This document shows, piece after piece, positions 1 to 11,999 of a stretch of DNA of 64,000 bases (its first letter is position 1; every line of letters begins with the position of its first letter). The DNA lies in the NCBI GenBank assembly GCA_028023455.1, contig JAQFVV010000013.1, positions 1,612,001 through 1,676,000 of the forward strand, written 5' to 3'. The notes beneath the pieces were generated by a model. The model searched no databases. It saw nothing but the letters and a program-made list of their open reading frames with translations, and was not told the origin of the DNA. The translations under genes were made by a program, and so were the position numbers. Origin of the DNA: Epiperipatus broadwayi (lineage: Eukaryota > Onychophora > Udeonychophora > Euonychophora > Peripatidae).

Positions 1-63
1 TCTCTGGTCAAGGATGATGGCACATGGAGCAACCAGAGAGCATAGATGAGAAAAATTGATAGT

Positions 64-333
64 CTAATGAGTTGATGACATTTGTTCATGCCCAAGCAGA
101 AAAGGACATTTAAGTAGGAAGTGGTTGAGGGTTTCATTATCAGTTTTACAAAGCTGGCATATGGGAGAGATCTTAATGAAACAGAAACCACTATGGTTGA
201 CCAGAAATTGATTTGTGGGAAGAGAGTGAAGATGGATTTTTAGGAGGAAATCGAGGAATTTTGCCTCAAGGGACCACCTTTTGAATATGCGGATTAATTG
301 AGCATTGGTAAGTTTGAGGAATGTAAGGGACAC
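64..333 (-). pseudogene. LINE ORF2 C-terminal Cys/His domain
   Basis: An 89-residue minus-strand frame contains CQLCKTDNETLNHFLLKCPF, a CxxC...HxxxxC motif found downstream of the reverse transcriptase in many LINEs. Element sequence probably continues past the window start. Confidence 0.75.
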
Positions 334-737
334 AATGGAGAAATCTGCAGTCTGATTGAAAACCTCCTATAGTTTGCTGCTGATGGATGGTATAACAAAG
401 CCAGCCTTTTGTAGGATGTTGACAATGAGTGAGATCCATGACCTAGGCTTGCCACTGGGAGGAGGAGTGTCGGTGGGTGTGATAATGATTTGCACAAGAT
501 TGGCAGGGAAGTGACTTAGGAGTGTGAGGATAATGTTGTGAGATCTCTGGATCAGAAGAGTGTTGATGGAGTGCAGGCCCAACCCATTGAGGTTTTTTGG
601 AAAACCAAGTTCTTTTTAGGCTGATGGCCACAACCTTTCTGCCCCAGAGAAAATGGATGCAAAGGGAGTTGGATTAGGCATGTGTAGGTAGAACAATGGG
701 GGGAGGGTAGTATGCTATTTTAGGAAACACTAGAAGA

Positions 738-1560
738 TTAAGGAGGGTCTTTCCCATAAAGGGAGAGGTAGATGCCTATGATGGTGCTGAGGGTGGATGA
801 TATGCTTTGAGAGAGTGTGGTTTGGATCTGTACTCTCACGACCCTAGGAGACAGCATGAGGGGGAATCCGAGGAAGTTGTGTGTCTTGGCATTGAAGGTG
901 GGAAGGATTTGTTTACCAGTTGAAAGTTGCCAGGCTTCTGATTTATGATTGCTAAATTCCGGCCTGTATGTTTTGGAGTACCAGGTTAGCCTGGGGATGA
1001 GATCAACTGAGGGAAGGAAGACAACCACATCATCTACATAAGCAAGGCATTTGATGCTTTTGCTCAGTGCAGATGCCAGGGAAGTCATGTTCTAGCCTGA
1101 GCAAGAGCAGATTCAGAAATGCAGGATGGATATGTTTGGTGTGAAACCAGGGGCAACTTTCCCATTTAGGGTAACTAGGATTTCTCTGTTGGACAGGAGG
1201 TTGTGGAGGATGGACAGAAGGGCCTCTGGGATGTCCAGGTTTCTGAGGACACCAAGGAGAAGGTCGACCCTAACAGAGTCTAAGGCTGCCTGGATGTCTA
1301 GCTGGACAGTGATGGGCCTGGCATTTCGAGACTGCCTAACATGCTCGGTGGTTATCTTAAAGAGTATGGCAATCCCAAGGGTGGAGCGCCCCTTATAAGC
1401 AAACTGTGAGGTAGAAAGGGCAGGGAGTATGAATTATTCTAGTGACTCTTTAATGGTAGACTCAATAAGTTTTATGAGCAGAGCGGTCATCGAAATGGTC
1501 CTAAGACTCTTGAGCTCAGTAGGTGCCCGATCTTTCTTAAGGAAAGGGACTAATTACCGG
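738..1560 (-). pseudogene. LINE ORF2 reverse transcriptase remnant
   Basis: The minus-strand translation from 1560 downwards gives VPFLKKDRAPTELKSLRTIS (early RT motifs), then AYKGRSTLGIAIL, then PITVQLDIQAALDSVRVDLL (the metal-binding Asp motif), then VTLNGKVAPGF. After a stop near 1100 it gives AYVDDVVVFLPSVDL (the xxDD catalytic box). At least two stops or frame breaks occur. The order and spacing match a LINE reverse transcriptase, which copies the element RNA at the nicked target. Confidence 0.88.
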
Positions 1561-2265
1561 ATAGAGACCCTCGATGATGTAAGCACCTGAGACCAGATTG
1601 TTGATCATGTTGAGAGTAATGGGGATGGTGAACTGACTTAGGTGGAGGATAAACTTGGGGATAGCATGAGGAACATGGTGGACATGGTCGAGAAAGCTTT
1701 TCAGTTTGTTAACTAGCATGGCCTGGTTAATGCCAGGATCAGAGCTGATATTCAAGATTGATGGCATAGTGAAAGGTGGGATGTCAGCTTTGAGAAGCAT
1801 GTATTTGTAATGGTTTTGGTTTCCAAATGAAGGAGCAATTCCTGACCTATGTAGGATTTGTTGCTGACCATGATGGATGAGGGTGTGGTTTGCTTCCTGT
1901 GGGAACCAAGAGTCCACCCCAGGTAACTTCTGGTCCAATAATGCTGATCCCCACGTACCTCTGGGTGCATTTGACTGAGATGTACTCAGCCAAGGCCTTT
2001 TGAGCATCCGGTATTGAAGTTTCAGTTGGATGATGGTGCTAATGTCTAATGGCCCACTCTCCTGATCATTTTGTTGCTCTGAAGTTTTGTCCATGGAAAC
2101 CAGCAACTTGAGTGGCCCTTGGGAATTCCATGTGGATGGCAGCTTGCAGGATTTCCACAAATGCGAACCATGCAGAGATATGCTCCATTTGAAGGATATT
2201 GATTTTATGAAGGTATATATAAATTTCTGAAAGCAGTGCTATTGGTGTATTTTGTTTGTTGAGAA

Positions 2266-3119
2266 TCATATTGTTCTCCTGATGTCAAGGTTTCCTGGAG
2301 AACCAGAATTAATGTCAAGGGAGATGTGTAATGCCTTGTGATCTGAAAAAGGTAAGGTGTGGAGTTGGGCTGATTCAATCATGAAATGGAGATCAGGAGA
2401 ATAGAATGTTAAATCAATGAGGGTCTGATGATTACGGGTGTAGAAAGAGAGGTATGGTCTGGAAAAAAGCCCTGGCCACACATTAAAACCCTGGAGAAGG
2501 GATGTAGATATTTGTTTATGAAGGACTGGTAGCCCATATTGAAGTCACCCAGTAAGATGAATGGGAAGGGAGGTGTAGAAAGAGAGTTGTGGTCTGGGAA
2601 AAAGCCCTGACCACACATTAAGACCCTGGAGAAGAGATGTAGATATTTGTTTATGAAGGACTGGTAGCCCATATTGAAGTCACCCAGAAGATGAATGGGA
2701 AGGGAAGTGGTAGTTGTGATGTTATTGATTCAATGAATAATAGATTTAATGAGGGTATCATTGTCATTGGAGGGCAGATATAAATAAATCACAGAACTTC
2801 TGAAGTGCCCAAATTGCACCTCCAAGATAATAGAATGAGTGTCGATATGTATGATGGAAAAGGTAGAGGGAGACACACATTTATTAATGAGGATGGCGAC
2901 TTCTCCAGCAGAAGTCAAGGCAGTAGAATACTTGAAAAGACCAAAGGTGGACAAAAAGTAAATCCTGTAGTTGAAGTGAGTGGAGAGTTTAGTTTCAGCA
3001 AGGAAGAGGATGTTGGGGGAGTTGAGTTCAAACCAACATTTGAGAGGGAGGAGCCTATGGGTTAAATTAAGTCCCCGAATGTTTATACTGACAACAGAGA
3101 TAAGCATATGTGACCTCAA
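2266..3119 (-). pseudogene. LINE ORF2 endonuclease (APE type) remnant
   Basis: The minus-strand frame 3119-2730 begins with SVVSINIRGLN and contains NILFLAETKLS, the N-terminal signature of apurinic-like LINE endonucleases, which nick the target DNA. ILLGDFNMGYQSF (GDFN motif) follows, and it occurs twice because of a 135-bp duplication. The domain ends in another frame with PFSDHKALHISL at about 2350-2300, the SDH catalytic motif. Two frameshifts separate the pieces, so no active enzyme is encoded. Confidence 0.85.
2437..2706 (-). repeat. 135-bp tandem duplication inside LINE endonuclease
   Basis: Units 2437-2571 and 2572-2706 are nearly identical. A period of 135 bp equals 45 codons, so the duplication keeps frame and repeats the GDFN catalytic segment (GDFNMGYQSFINKYLH...). 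Confidence 0.9.
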
Positions 3120-5078
3120 GATATAGACATAAGGAATGGAGAAACAATAGGAATCCGGAAATTTTTATTGTGAGCGGGGATGAATTGGGCTGGGAGAGAT
3201 ATGAGGAGTACAGTTCTTTCTGCTCCTTCCAGAATTGCACAATGATTCATTTCTTGATATCACTTGATGAACCACTGACGATAAAAATTCAGCAAGGGAA
3301 GGTGAGAGAGTGCGATGGGTGGAGGCCGACGAGGCCCAAGTTGAAGCCAGAGAAATCTTCGCTGAAAGAATTCTTTTTTTCCTTGTGCGTTCTGTATATC
3401 TGAGACTTGCCCTGGGTTCAGGAACTGGGAAGGTCAGGGATGGAAATCTGCTTGTCAGAGTTGGTGTCACTATCAGATGGGTTAGGGTGTGCACGCTTCT
3501 GATGTTTCTTGTTGATGGTGGAAGGGCCAGAGTTGGTAGACTCATATAGGATGATTTCTAACTTTGAATTAGAGGACATGTTCATCAAGGAAAGAGGGTC
3601 CTGTGGTGGAGCTGTAACTGAGAGCGGTGGGCTGCAAGTGAAATCAAAATTGTGGCCTAGAGGAAGCTGGACTCTTATTGGAATGTAAGATGGTGGCCAA
3701 ATGCTGAAAGGTTGAATTGTTATGAGGTGGAGGAGAGAGGTTAACTGAAGGAGGAAGTTCATATCTATTAGAGCTGTGGTTTAGGCTCAGTTGCATTTTT
3801 TAGGGCAGTCCCGAGTGAGGTGGTTGCGGTCTTTGCAGATGAAACATTGTGGCTTTATCCCCTTAATCAAGATGATCAAAGGTGCTAGTTCAGCTGCTAT
3901 TGTTGTGGGAATGCTTTCAGGAGTGAGACCTTTTTTAAGGATGAATTGAAATAAGGCTGTGTTGGTGAAGGTGTGACCATTGGTGAGAGGATCCTAAGGC
4001 ACTCAAATGAGGTAACTTGTCCGAATGCCTCGAGATATTTCTGTAGGTGCTGCCTCTCCATCACTATGTGACAGTTTTTGATGAACCCCTTAAGAATAGA
4101 TGGTCTATTGGTGTCTATTGCAACCAGGAGCATATTGTGTAAAAATTTGGATCAGTTTTTGAAGGCTTGTCTTTGTATTGTGAAACTCTATTGCCATGTA
4201 TTGGTCATTAGGAAGGGTAAGGATTTTTTGTATATTATCATATTGTGGAGTTTGATAAGGTCATAGAGCTGCTGTGTTGGAAATTTATGGAGTCTGCATT
4301 GTAAATCTGCAAGTGCCAGAATGAAACTGACACTGGTAGCAACGAAGTGACTTGAGGAGAAGTGGTGGAACTGTCTGGTTAAATTGTTCTGAGATCACTG
4401 TGTGATTCTCTGGTGTGAGTTGTTTAGTAGGAATGAAGGTTGCTGAGGTAGCTGAATCATGATTGTTCGGATTGTCCTCATCAAGGCCCCACAGATTTTG
4501 AAGGAGCTCAGTTTGGCATGTTTGTGATGTGGTTATATTGGGTTTTTTTGGTGTGATTTGGATCCAGCCTGAGCATAGGAATTAGCAAAGACTTGCTGTG
4601 GTGATTGATTATTTATAAGGGATTGCTCTATAGTGTGACTGATATTAGTAGGAGTAATTTTGGCAGACTTGGTTGCGCTCGTAGATTGAGATGGGGAATT
4701 ATGAGTAGCATCATCTTTGGAGTAATTATTGTGAGATTTTTAAGAGGATTCAGAGTTGGCTGAGGTTTCTGCATTAAACGTAGTTGTAGTAGGCTGATTT
4801 TTTCCTCTTATACTTGAGGAATTTTTAATGTTCCCAGTTTTGCTTGGAGCAACATTATGATTGGTGTGAATACTTTTTTTGGATTGCTTTTTGCCTTTGA
4901 TAGGGGCAAGTCTCACCCGGTAGGGGAGGAAAATCCAGAGGGTCTGGAGATGGAGATTTTGAAATAGGTTCTGTACTGATGGTTTCTTTGGAATTTTAGT
5001 TATTTTTGGAAGTTTTGAAGGTTTTTGTTATTGTGAATTATGTTTTTGCACATTTTTGCCGCTAGAGGCAGTGGCCAT
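3110..5078 (-). pseudogene. LINE ORF1 remnant (nucleic-acid-binding, CCHC zinc knuckle)
   Basis: The minus-strand reading starts at the ATG at 5078 but meets a stop after about 16 codons, so the frame is broken early. Open pieces lie at 4133-3897 and 3762-3418. Between them, around 3853-3790, the sequence encodes PQCFICKDRNHLTRDCPKK, a CxxCxxxxHxxxxC zinc knuckle typical of LINE ORF1 and retroviral nucleocapsid proteins. The protein would bind element RNA. The knuckle is seen directly; the extent of ORF1 is inferred. Confidence 0.75.
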
Positions 5079-5080
5079 CT

Positions 5081-5890
5081 TTAAACTGTTTGGAAGAGTT
5101 AAATATTATATAAAGAAAAAATTTGGAATGGTAAACTAAAGAATTTGATTTTTAAAAAACAAAGTAAATCCACACTGGAGAGATTGCTAATGTTAATTTT
5201 AGTTGGCTAATGCAAAAATTGATTAGAAATTTTAGGCAGTTTACTACCCCAGAGGGGGGGGTGAGAAAAGAAGATCATTTTTAATGACCTAAATAATTGG
5301 AACAATACATAAAAAATTTGATAAAAAATGTTTTGAGTGATAGAAGAACTGGAGAGGAAATGAAGCCACGAGTCTAAGAGGGAATAAAACCCTCTATGAT
5401 ACGTAGAACAGTGAAACTACCCATCAATTAGGGGGAAGAATATGGTTGTGTAGATGATCAGATGGTAGATACAGTGAAATAATGATAAATATACACTAAA
5501 AACTGATAGTTGTGAATGAAAAGTCTTTTCAAGAGAGTTGCTCGGTGAAAAAAGAATTAAGCAAGACAACTATTTTTTAGCAGTAATAATGTTTAATCAA
5601 AAGAAAAAAATTATCAAGTTAAATGGTATAATGAATTTAAATATCTAAAATAACAAACAAATATCTTAAAATAAAAAATCTATAAACATTGAAATAATAT
5701 AATTATATGGCCGAATAGCTAATTAGCAAAAGTCCAGCATAAAGTAATTGTTCTTTTATCTAACAAAAAATAATTTCTCTAGTAATAGTTCCTTTTCTTT
5801 TAAATATTGCACAATTTTAAACTAGTCTGGTTCTTTTTGATATAAAATAAATCAATACATGCATGTTTGATAGAAAAATGTTTACTAGGT
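5081..5890. other. AT-rich stretch without recognised feature
   Basis: This is probably the LINE 5' untranslated part (to about 5270), followed by AT-rich intronic or intergenic DNA. No exon-like frame or repeat is recognised. Confidence 0.4.
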
Positions 5891-5899
5891 TATTAGACA

Positions 5900-6235
5900 T
5901 CCAGCATTCTATAGAGCATTCTGTGGGAAGCACCCACTTCTTTTGCAGAGATCGTTGATTCTTCACTAGACACTCTGGCCTGCTGGGTTATTCTTGGTGT
6001 GGTCCGTGGCAGTTGGTTTAATCTCCTTTCTTGTTTTTCTGTGTCTTAGCAGCATTCATTCCTTTCTTCAGGCATAGCACGGTTAAGAATCGCAATCTAT
6101 TTTAGCAGGCAAGGCAGCAGATGTTCTTTCATGTGTGAGTTCGAATTCAGTGGGTAAAGACTGAGAAAATGCCCATTTAGGGCCACTAGCGATGCATATT
6201 AACAAACATACGCCCGCTAATATTGCTCAGAAAAA
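5900..6235 (+). repeat. Possible tRNA-like SINE or other decayed element
   Basis: A GC-richer island in AT-rich DNA. It has an A-box-like stretch (TAGCACGGTTAAGA, about 6074-6088) and a B-box-like stretch (GAGTTCGAATTC, about 6137-6148), as expected for a tRNA-derived promoter, although the spacing is longer than in a normal tRNA. No coding frame is recognised. Without a second copy in the window this stays tentative. Confidence 0.3.
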
Positions 6236-7084
6236 CTCGTCTCTACATTTTTTACTTCTTTAGACAAATCTGATAACAGAAAAATCCAAAAACCAACCGA
6301 TTAATAATCTCGATCTGCCTTATTTATAGATTTGCCGGCTATTGTTTATTGGAATGCCATTAATTAAAAAAATGTCCTTTCACGCATTTATTTTTTATCT
6401 TATACAGATCTATGATGAAAAATTTGTACAAGTTTCACGTTTAATAAAATTTACATTTAAACTTACTTTTTTTACAAGATTTTTAATATCATAACTTTTT
6501 AATACCTTTTTATTTGCCTAAAATCTTTTTTTTTTTTTTCAAATAAGTGATTTTGAAGAGAAAAAGAGACGTATATTGTTGTACTCCCCCTTCCCCTTCT
6601 CTTTTTGTCTTTCAATCTTTATTCATTATTACCTTTCTTTTATATTCTTTCTTTTTTTAAAAAATAAAAGTCTTTACAGCTTTTTTAACTAATTTTCAAC
6701 TAATTATTAACCCTTTCATGAGTCATATATATATATTTTCACTTTATTTTGTAAAAAAAATATCGATGACCTAATTCGTTTAATTCTTTGTTTGTTTCAC
6801 TTTTAGCTTTTAACTATTTTTTTTTTTTATTATTATTAATAAATATATACATGTGTGATTACAACCGTATGTAATCAGCAGAATATATATATATCAAATT
6901 ATTTGACTTTTTAGCTTGTATGATAAGTAATAGAAGAAAATCAATTATCTTTTTTTGCCATCTATTGTAATCTTAAGTAATCAGTGATTTAAGATAGTAG
7001 GGTCAGATCTGTGTAATTTTTTCATACAACTTTGGATTCAGAAATTTCATATTTTCATCTTGAATAGTAAAATGGGGTTAAAGG

Positions 7085-7200
7085 TAGTTGGGGTTAATGG
7101 TAGTTGCTAGATGCATCACTGTATCAGGTCCAATTTTGAATCCAAAGTCTTAATTGATAATGTCTAAAAGCCAGAAACCAGTCTAAGCATGAGAATTTAA
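7085..7200 (-). repeat. Fragment of the ~422-bp dispersed repeat family
   Basis: The stretch with AAAAGCCAGAAACCAGTC aligns with the core of the repeat at 52035-52090 (CACAAGCCAGAAACTAGTC), and the upstream GGTAGTTGCTAGATGCAT aligns with GGTGGCTACTGGAGGTTACAT there. Its orientation matches the copies at 19.5-20.0 and 51.75-52.24 kb. The copy is old and truncated. Confidence 0.55.
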
Positions 7201-7523
7201 ATACACTGGCAGTCATTGACTATTCAAGTTTTTTATAAATGGCAAAACTGTAGAGAGCTGCTCTTATTTTATCATGTATACAATAAGCAATATGCAAGCT
7301 AGCTTATTATGTTAGGTTAAGCATATATATTTAATACATTTGCTTTCAATAGAAAAATGTGTTAGTGAAAAAAATGAATAGAAAATGTTCTTTTAATTTG
7401 AAGTATTATTTTTAAAAAATCATTTTTGCAAAATTATAATTTTTTACATGCATAATTAATTAAAAAAAGATACACAATTAAATTTTTCATTTTGTATGGA
7501 AGTATATCTCTTTATATTTCTAG

Positions 7524-7663
7524 TGTCAATTAGGCGTCTTACCACTGGGGACAGGGAATGATCTTGCCAGGGTTTTAGGCTGGGGTGCAGTCTGTGATGA
7601 TGATGCTCAGTTACCCCAGATTTTAGAAAGGTATGAAAGAGCCAACATCAAAATGTTAGACAG
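7524..7663 (+). CDS. DGKD/DGKH: DGK exon: catalytic subdomain with GTGND motif
   Basis: The acceptor is TTTCTAG and the donor GTAAGA. The exon starts [20 protein letters not shown] and ends ANIKMLDR with the last codon split. [10 protein letters not shown] is a diagnostic conserved block of diacylglycerol kinase catalytic domains, and [16 protein letters not shown] continues the alignment. This is the strongest identifying exon of the gene. Confidence 0.95.
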
Positions 7664-7951
7664 GTAAGATTTATGTGTGTACTTATAATAATTGTTAATA
7701 TTTTAATCATGTTGTATTTTCTAACAAATATATATTCAAATAATGAAATTAATCTTAAAAATAAAACATTAACTTAGCAAATAAAAGAAAAAAGCAGTAA
7801 TGTTATCAACATAAAGAATTCACAACAATCTTTATTAAAAAATGTATTTAACAAAACAAAAAGGTATTCTTGATGAAATCTTTTATATTAGTTTAATTTT
7901 ATTGAAAGCATATATGCAAATAATGAAATCTTTGAATTATTAAAAATCAAC

Positions 7952-8227
7952 TACTATGATGAGACTCAGGCTAACCTTAATACAAGAATTTACCAACACA
8001 GGTATGCATTCAACAGGGTTAAAAATAAAAACGAAGGAACATCAGTATTCTGGGACCACCAAGCAGCTACGGGCCATGTATTTGAACCCAGTTCTGCCCA
8101 AATAATTTATATAGAGAAGAGTGATGTCTAAAGAAAAGTTAAAGAAGCTTTTTACTTAGCAAATGATCTTAGTGTCATTAATACAAGAGAGACATGCTTT
8201 GCTCTCTTCAAACAATGGACTAACTAA
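7952..8227 (+). pseudogene. Penelope-like element GIY-YIG endonuclease fragment
   Basis: An in-frame stretch of 92 codons with one stop (near 8129) begins YYDETQANLNTRIYQHRYA and runs through FWDHQAATGHVFEPSSAQII to RKVKEAFYLAND. It is collinear with the minus-strand fragment at 62672-62208 (YYGETRATVSNRLAQHRY, FSDHQQEQSHRFEPSKADIV, KRKIKEACYIT). This layout (Y-x-G-E-T, R-x-x-x-H, a distal Glu in (K/E)EA) is that of GIY-YIG endonucleases at the C-terminus of Penelope retroelements. Here the key Gly is replaced by Asp, so the copy is dead. It lies in the first intron of the kinase seen here. Confidence 0.8.
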
Positions 8228-8289
8228 TTAAAAATTCAAACTCATTTGCATATGTGTACAATAAATCACAACAGTCTTCATTCACAAAG

Positions 8290-8335
8290 CTATGAGTATG
8301 AGATTCGAACATTAAATCTCGAAAGCGCTAAGCAG
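8290..8335 (+). other. Conserved hairpin downstream of Penelope endonuclease
   Basis: A 6-bp stem GAGATT/AATCTC with a 9-nt loop is followed directly by CGAAAGCGCTAAG. The second Penelope fragment has the same 13-mer after a stem of different sequence (GGAGC/GCTCC), also preceded by a related CTATGA-TATG stretch. The base changes in the stem compensate each other. Confidence 0.6.
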
Positions 8336-8419
8336 ACCTATTACACATTATAATATAATTATAGCTTCACTAACGCATGCGAAAAAAGTCGCATATTTAT
8401 AATTACAATTTTTACTAGT

Positions 8420-10225
8420 GAAGAGAAAAATAATTTATTTCCAATTTAAAAAAAAAAAAAACAATAATAAAATTATTGACAATTTTTTTTTACTAAAGAT
8501 AATATAAATATGATCTACTTATTAAGAAGTTAATATTTAATAATTTATTTACAAAAAAAAAATAGTAAATAAATTTTAAATATGTCTTTTATTATTGTTA
8601 TCATTGCAAGGGAGGAGAATTGCAAGCACAGAAATGTATTTTCTCCTAAGAATGAATGAATTTTCTTATAAAAATTAAGTTTTCTCTTTTCATTTGATAT
8701 ATTTACTGCTGTTGACAAATATACACATTAGTTACAAAAGAAATCATAACTGTTAAATATTTTTCAACCATAACTCTTGATAAAAGATTAAACTTTTTTT
8801 AAGAGCTTCCAGCTAAATAAATTTTGGCTATTGAGTTGTCATACTGAAAATTGCAACACCAATGAGAATCTATTAGGATTCTACAGCTTAAAGTTAATAA
8901 ACAATTTAAACATGAAAGTGTTAGTTTTTAAAATCATAATATTTCTCATGTTATTTACACCTTTCCAAAAAAGAAACTGGAGATCACTCAACAAAATTGT
9001 AAATAATTTTTTTATGAATAAAAATTAAAATCTTATTGGAGTGAAAATATTAGCAAGCAAACTTTGCAACAAATAATCTAGTTAATTTAACTACAAAGAA
9101 CATTCATAGTGCAAAATTTTATGATACAATACTTTTCAAAGTAATACTTACTCCCAGACAAAATTACTTAACCAAATATTATACATTATACACAATAATG
9201 CAAAAGTTCATCATCATTTTCTTTAATCCTAAGAATTTTCTATTAAATAATATCTTGGACTGCCTTTTAGAAAAAAGAATATGCATTATTATAACATGTG
9301 CCCTCTAAATTTATAAGACCCGTTTTTGCTTCTTCTTCTTTTTTTGTATGAAGACCTTATATTGTTTATTATCTGTTATCAATAATAATTTTGTAACTGA
9401 CTATCAGTTACTTTAATAAGTTTCAGATTGCATTTGGTGCCCATTTACTTTTATAATTGTAAAATAGTCATCATTATTGTAGCATCCGAGTTTTCACTTC
9501 TAACTCTAATGAGAACTTACCTTATAAATGACCTCTCAGTAAATTATCAATGATTAATGACTGGTTTTTTGTTTGTTCCTATAATTCTAAGCATTTGAAT
9601 TATATTAAATAATAATTTAAATTGTATTTGGAGTCTGTTTATTTATTTATTTATTTTTACTTCATTCAGTTTTACAATTACTTCCAAAATAATTTCAGTA
9701 ACAAAAAAAAAAAAAAATAAGTGCCTTCCCCAAGGCTGGAATACATTGTGTTTCATTAGATTTGTTTAAATTATGGGTCTTTTCAATATTTTAATAGACT
9801 CTTATATTACTTAAATCATATTTTTTCAAATTAGCTAGTATTTTAGTATTATCAAATTCAGGTGTATGATCAATTTCTAAAAAAAAATGTGATTTAAAAG
9901 CTAATCAACTTTTGATTGAAGGCATTTTTGATAGCTATTTGATAATACTAAAATAGTTCTTTTGTTGGAGTTTTTTTGTTTTACTTCAATAAAAAACTCC
10001 AATAAAGAGCTATTATAGATTAATTAGAAAACTTGTTTAGTTTCAGTGATTGTCAATTAGTAGTGATTGATAGTTTTTTAGCAACCATCAAAAGTTAAAA
10101 TTTATTGTTGTTTACATAGGTATAATCTCATTTTTATTCATTATTATATATTGCCTATTATAATAATTAACAAAATTGAAATCATTTAGGTAATATAACA
10201 AGTAAGAATTTTATTTATGTTTTAG
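8420..10225. other. Intron sequence, AT-rich, no recognised feature
   Basis: Homopolymer runs and AT-rich filler inside a kinase intron. The short open frame at 8831-9028 has no recognisable domain and looks fortuitous. Confidence 0.6.
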
Positions 10226-10283
10226 GTGGGGTATTATGACATATGAAGGCACAATGCCAGCACCCAGAAAGATGTCTCAGCAG
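10226..10283 (+). CDS. DGKD/DGKH: DGK exon: WGIMTYE segment
   Basis: A 58-bp exon after acceptor TTTTAG with donor GTAATA. It completes the Arg codon and encodes WGIMTYEGTMPAPRKMSQQ, matching the DRW(S/G)xMxYE block that follows KMLD in type II kinases. It ends in phase 0. Confidence 0.88.
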
Positions 10284-11089
10284 GTAATATACATGTGTGT
10301 GTTCATGAAGAGAATGATTCACAGTGTAATTTATTAAAGAATGCTTGTATTAACAAAATTTTAAAATATAATTTTTTATTCAATTGAAATTTAATATTAA
10401 AGAGTATAAATATTAATAGTTTACATTTGAAAGCATTTTTTATGCCTGTTATTTTTGTTAGTCATAATTGTGTTGACACTGAGTAAAGGCATTATCTTTT
10501 TATCTTTATTTAAAGATGTCTATTAATGGTCTACTGTCTTTATCATTAGTTTATATTCATTTGACAATTTTGCCCATCTGGTCTTCTAATATATACCATT
10601 CGTTAAATGTTTAAAAAATCATCTTTTTGTTTTTTGTATTAATTGATATTCCTAGCTTTCTATTTCTGACTCTTCATTCACAATTTGTTCTATTGCTCTT
10701 TGTCCTATTTTTAGTTTTGTTTTTTTTTTGATTTTACATGATTGAATACAAACAATTTTTTTTATATAGTTTACTATATTTAAGTTCTGTCTTCAAGTAT
10801 CAGTAACTTTTATTTGTTGCTCTTGTGCTCATTTGACATAATTTTTATCTTCTCAAGATTTGTGTGTAAATTCTTATTCACTTACTTGTTCGGCTATTCT
10901 ATTTTTTTTTCCCCCACATTTTTTAAAAACAACCAATATATCAGCACATTTTAAATAATTCTATTTTACTCTAATGTTGTAATGTTGGATTTAGATTTGT
11001 TTAGTATACTTTATTAAGACTGGATACCCTTGTTTTGTTTGTTTGTAATTTCAGCTTACTCATCTCTAATTTTGAATGATATATTTTAA

Positions 11090-11300
11090 TAAATTTGTTG
11101 ATGCAATTATAGTGCATCTATTTATCATACCTGCAACCTGGGTTCAAATCCCAATTCAATCAACTTCAAAAATGTTTAAACAAGCTTATGGGTAGCTTAC
11201 CTGAACTAGATAATCGTTCCTTTTTCAACAGTAAATAGATATTTTACTGTTTCCAGCTAGAGAATAAAAAGAAGAATTAGAAAATCATTGAATTCTGATC
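11090..11300 (+). repeat. Possible tRNA-derived SINE fragment
   Basis: CTGGGTTCAAATCCC at about 11138-11152 is a good RNA polymerase III B box. The downstream sequence (CAACTTCAAAAATG...TTATGGGTAGCTTACC) loosely resembles the tail of the SINE at 21.2 kb. The A box is not clear. Confidence 0.35.
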
Positions 11301-11999
11301 ACTTGGTGAATAACACCTTCTTTTTCATTGATTCTCTATGAGAATTAGAGAAACTTTTACCATACAGTGTGTTGTGTTATGTATTTTATTTTGAAATATG
11401 GCTGCAAATTGGATTCTGTGGAACAATAAATCAGAGATGCTTTTTTGTAGATTATTTTTTACAAGAATATATCATGAAGAATTTTTGAAATATATAAATC
11501 CAGTCTGCCTATTTTACTTAATATTTCTCTGCCAAAGGCAATTTTAATACAATCTCAAAAATAAAACAGTACAATTGAAGAAGTTCCAAAGCAAATCTTA
11601 AAATAAACTTATTTTTGGTTCAGTAAATATGCCTTTTTTAATCTTTTTCCTCATGTCTTTACTCATTTTGATTGTTGTAGGATTTAGTTGTTATAAGCTT
11701 TTATGTTATTAGTCATAACTATGATAAAGAAATTACATATTTGTGCAATCTTGTTTTTATTCTTCAATTATTTATACAGTATTTCAAATTTCATTCTCGT
11801 TTTATTTTTCTTTGATAAAACAGCAACAAAAACAGTTTTAGCATACTGGACATCTCAATGATAAAATGTTATAATGGATCATCTTGCTAATTACTTTCAC
11901 CACGCTTGTTCTGATGCATTGCTAGAATGGCAGATTTTGGTACTCAAGATCCATAAGTCTTAAACTAGCTCTATCACTTCCAATGCTCCATCTTCTTAT

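Larger units (their letters stand above)
1..5080 (-). mobile_element. Non-LTR retrotransposon (LINE), two ORFs, 3' end cut by window edge
   Basis: A degenerate but nearly complete LINE read on the minus strand. In element order it shows an ORF1 start at 5078 (MATASSGKN...), a CCHC zinc knuckle near 3790-3853, an apurinic-type endonuclease (about 3119-2270), a reverse transcriptase (about 1560-740) containing AYVDDVVVF, and a C-terminal CxxC...HxxxxC motif near 100-160. Frameshifts and stops break every domain, so it is a dead copy. Its base composition is noticeably G-rich on the + strand compared with the AT-rich surroundings. The domain order (gag-like ORF1, then APE endonuclease, RT and Cys/His tail) is that of Jockey/R1/I-type LINEs; I cannot name the clade. 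It lies upstream of the kinase exons and may sit in an intron of that gene. Confidence 0.9.

Noticed and set aside
1126-1398. 90-residue + strand frame in the LINE
   Set aside because: It is an antisense shadow of the reverse transcriptase.
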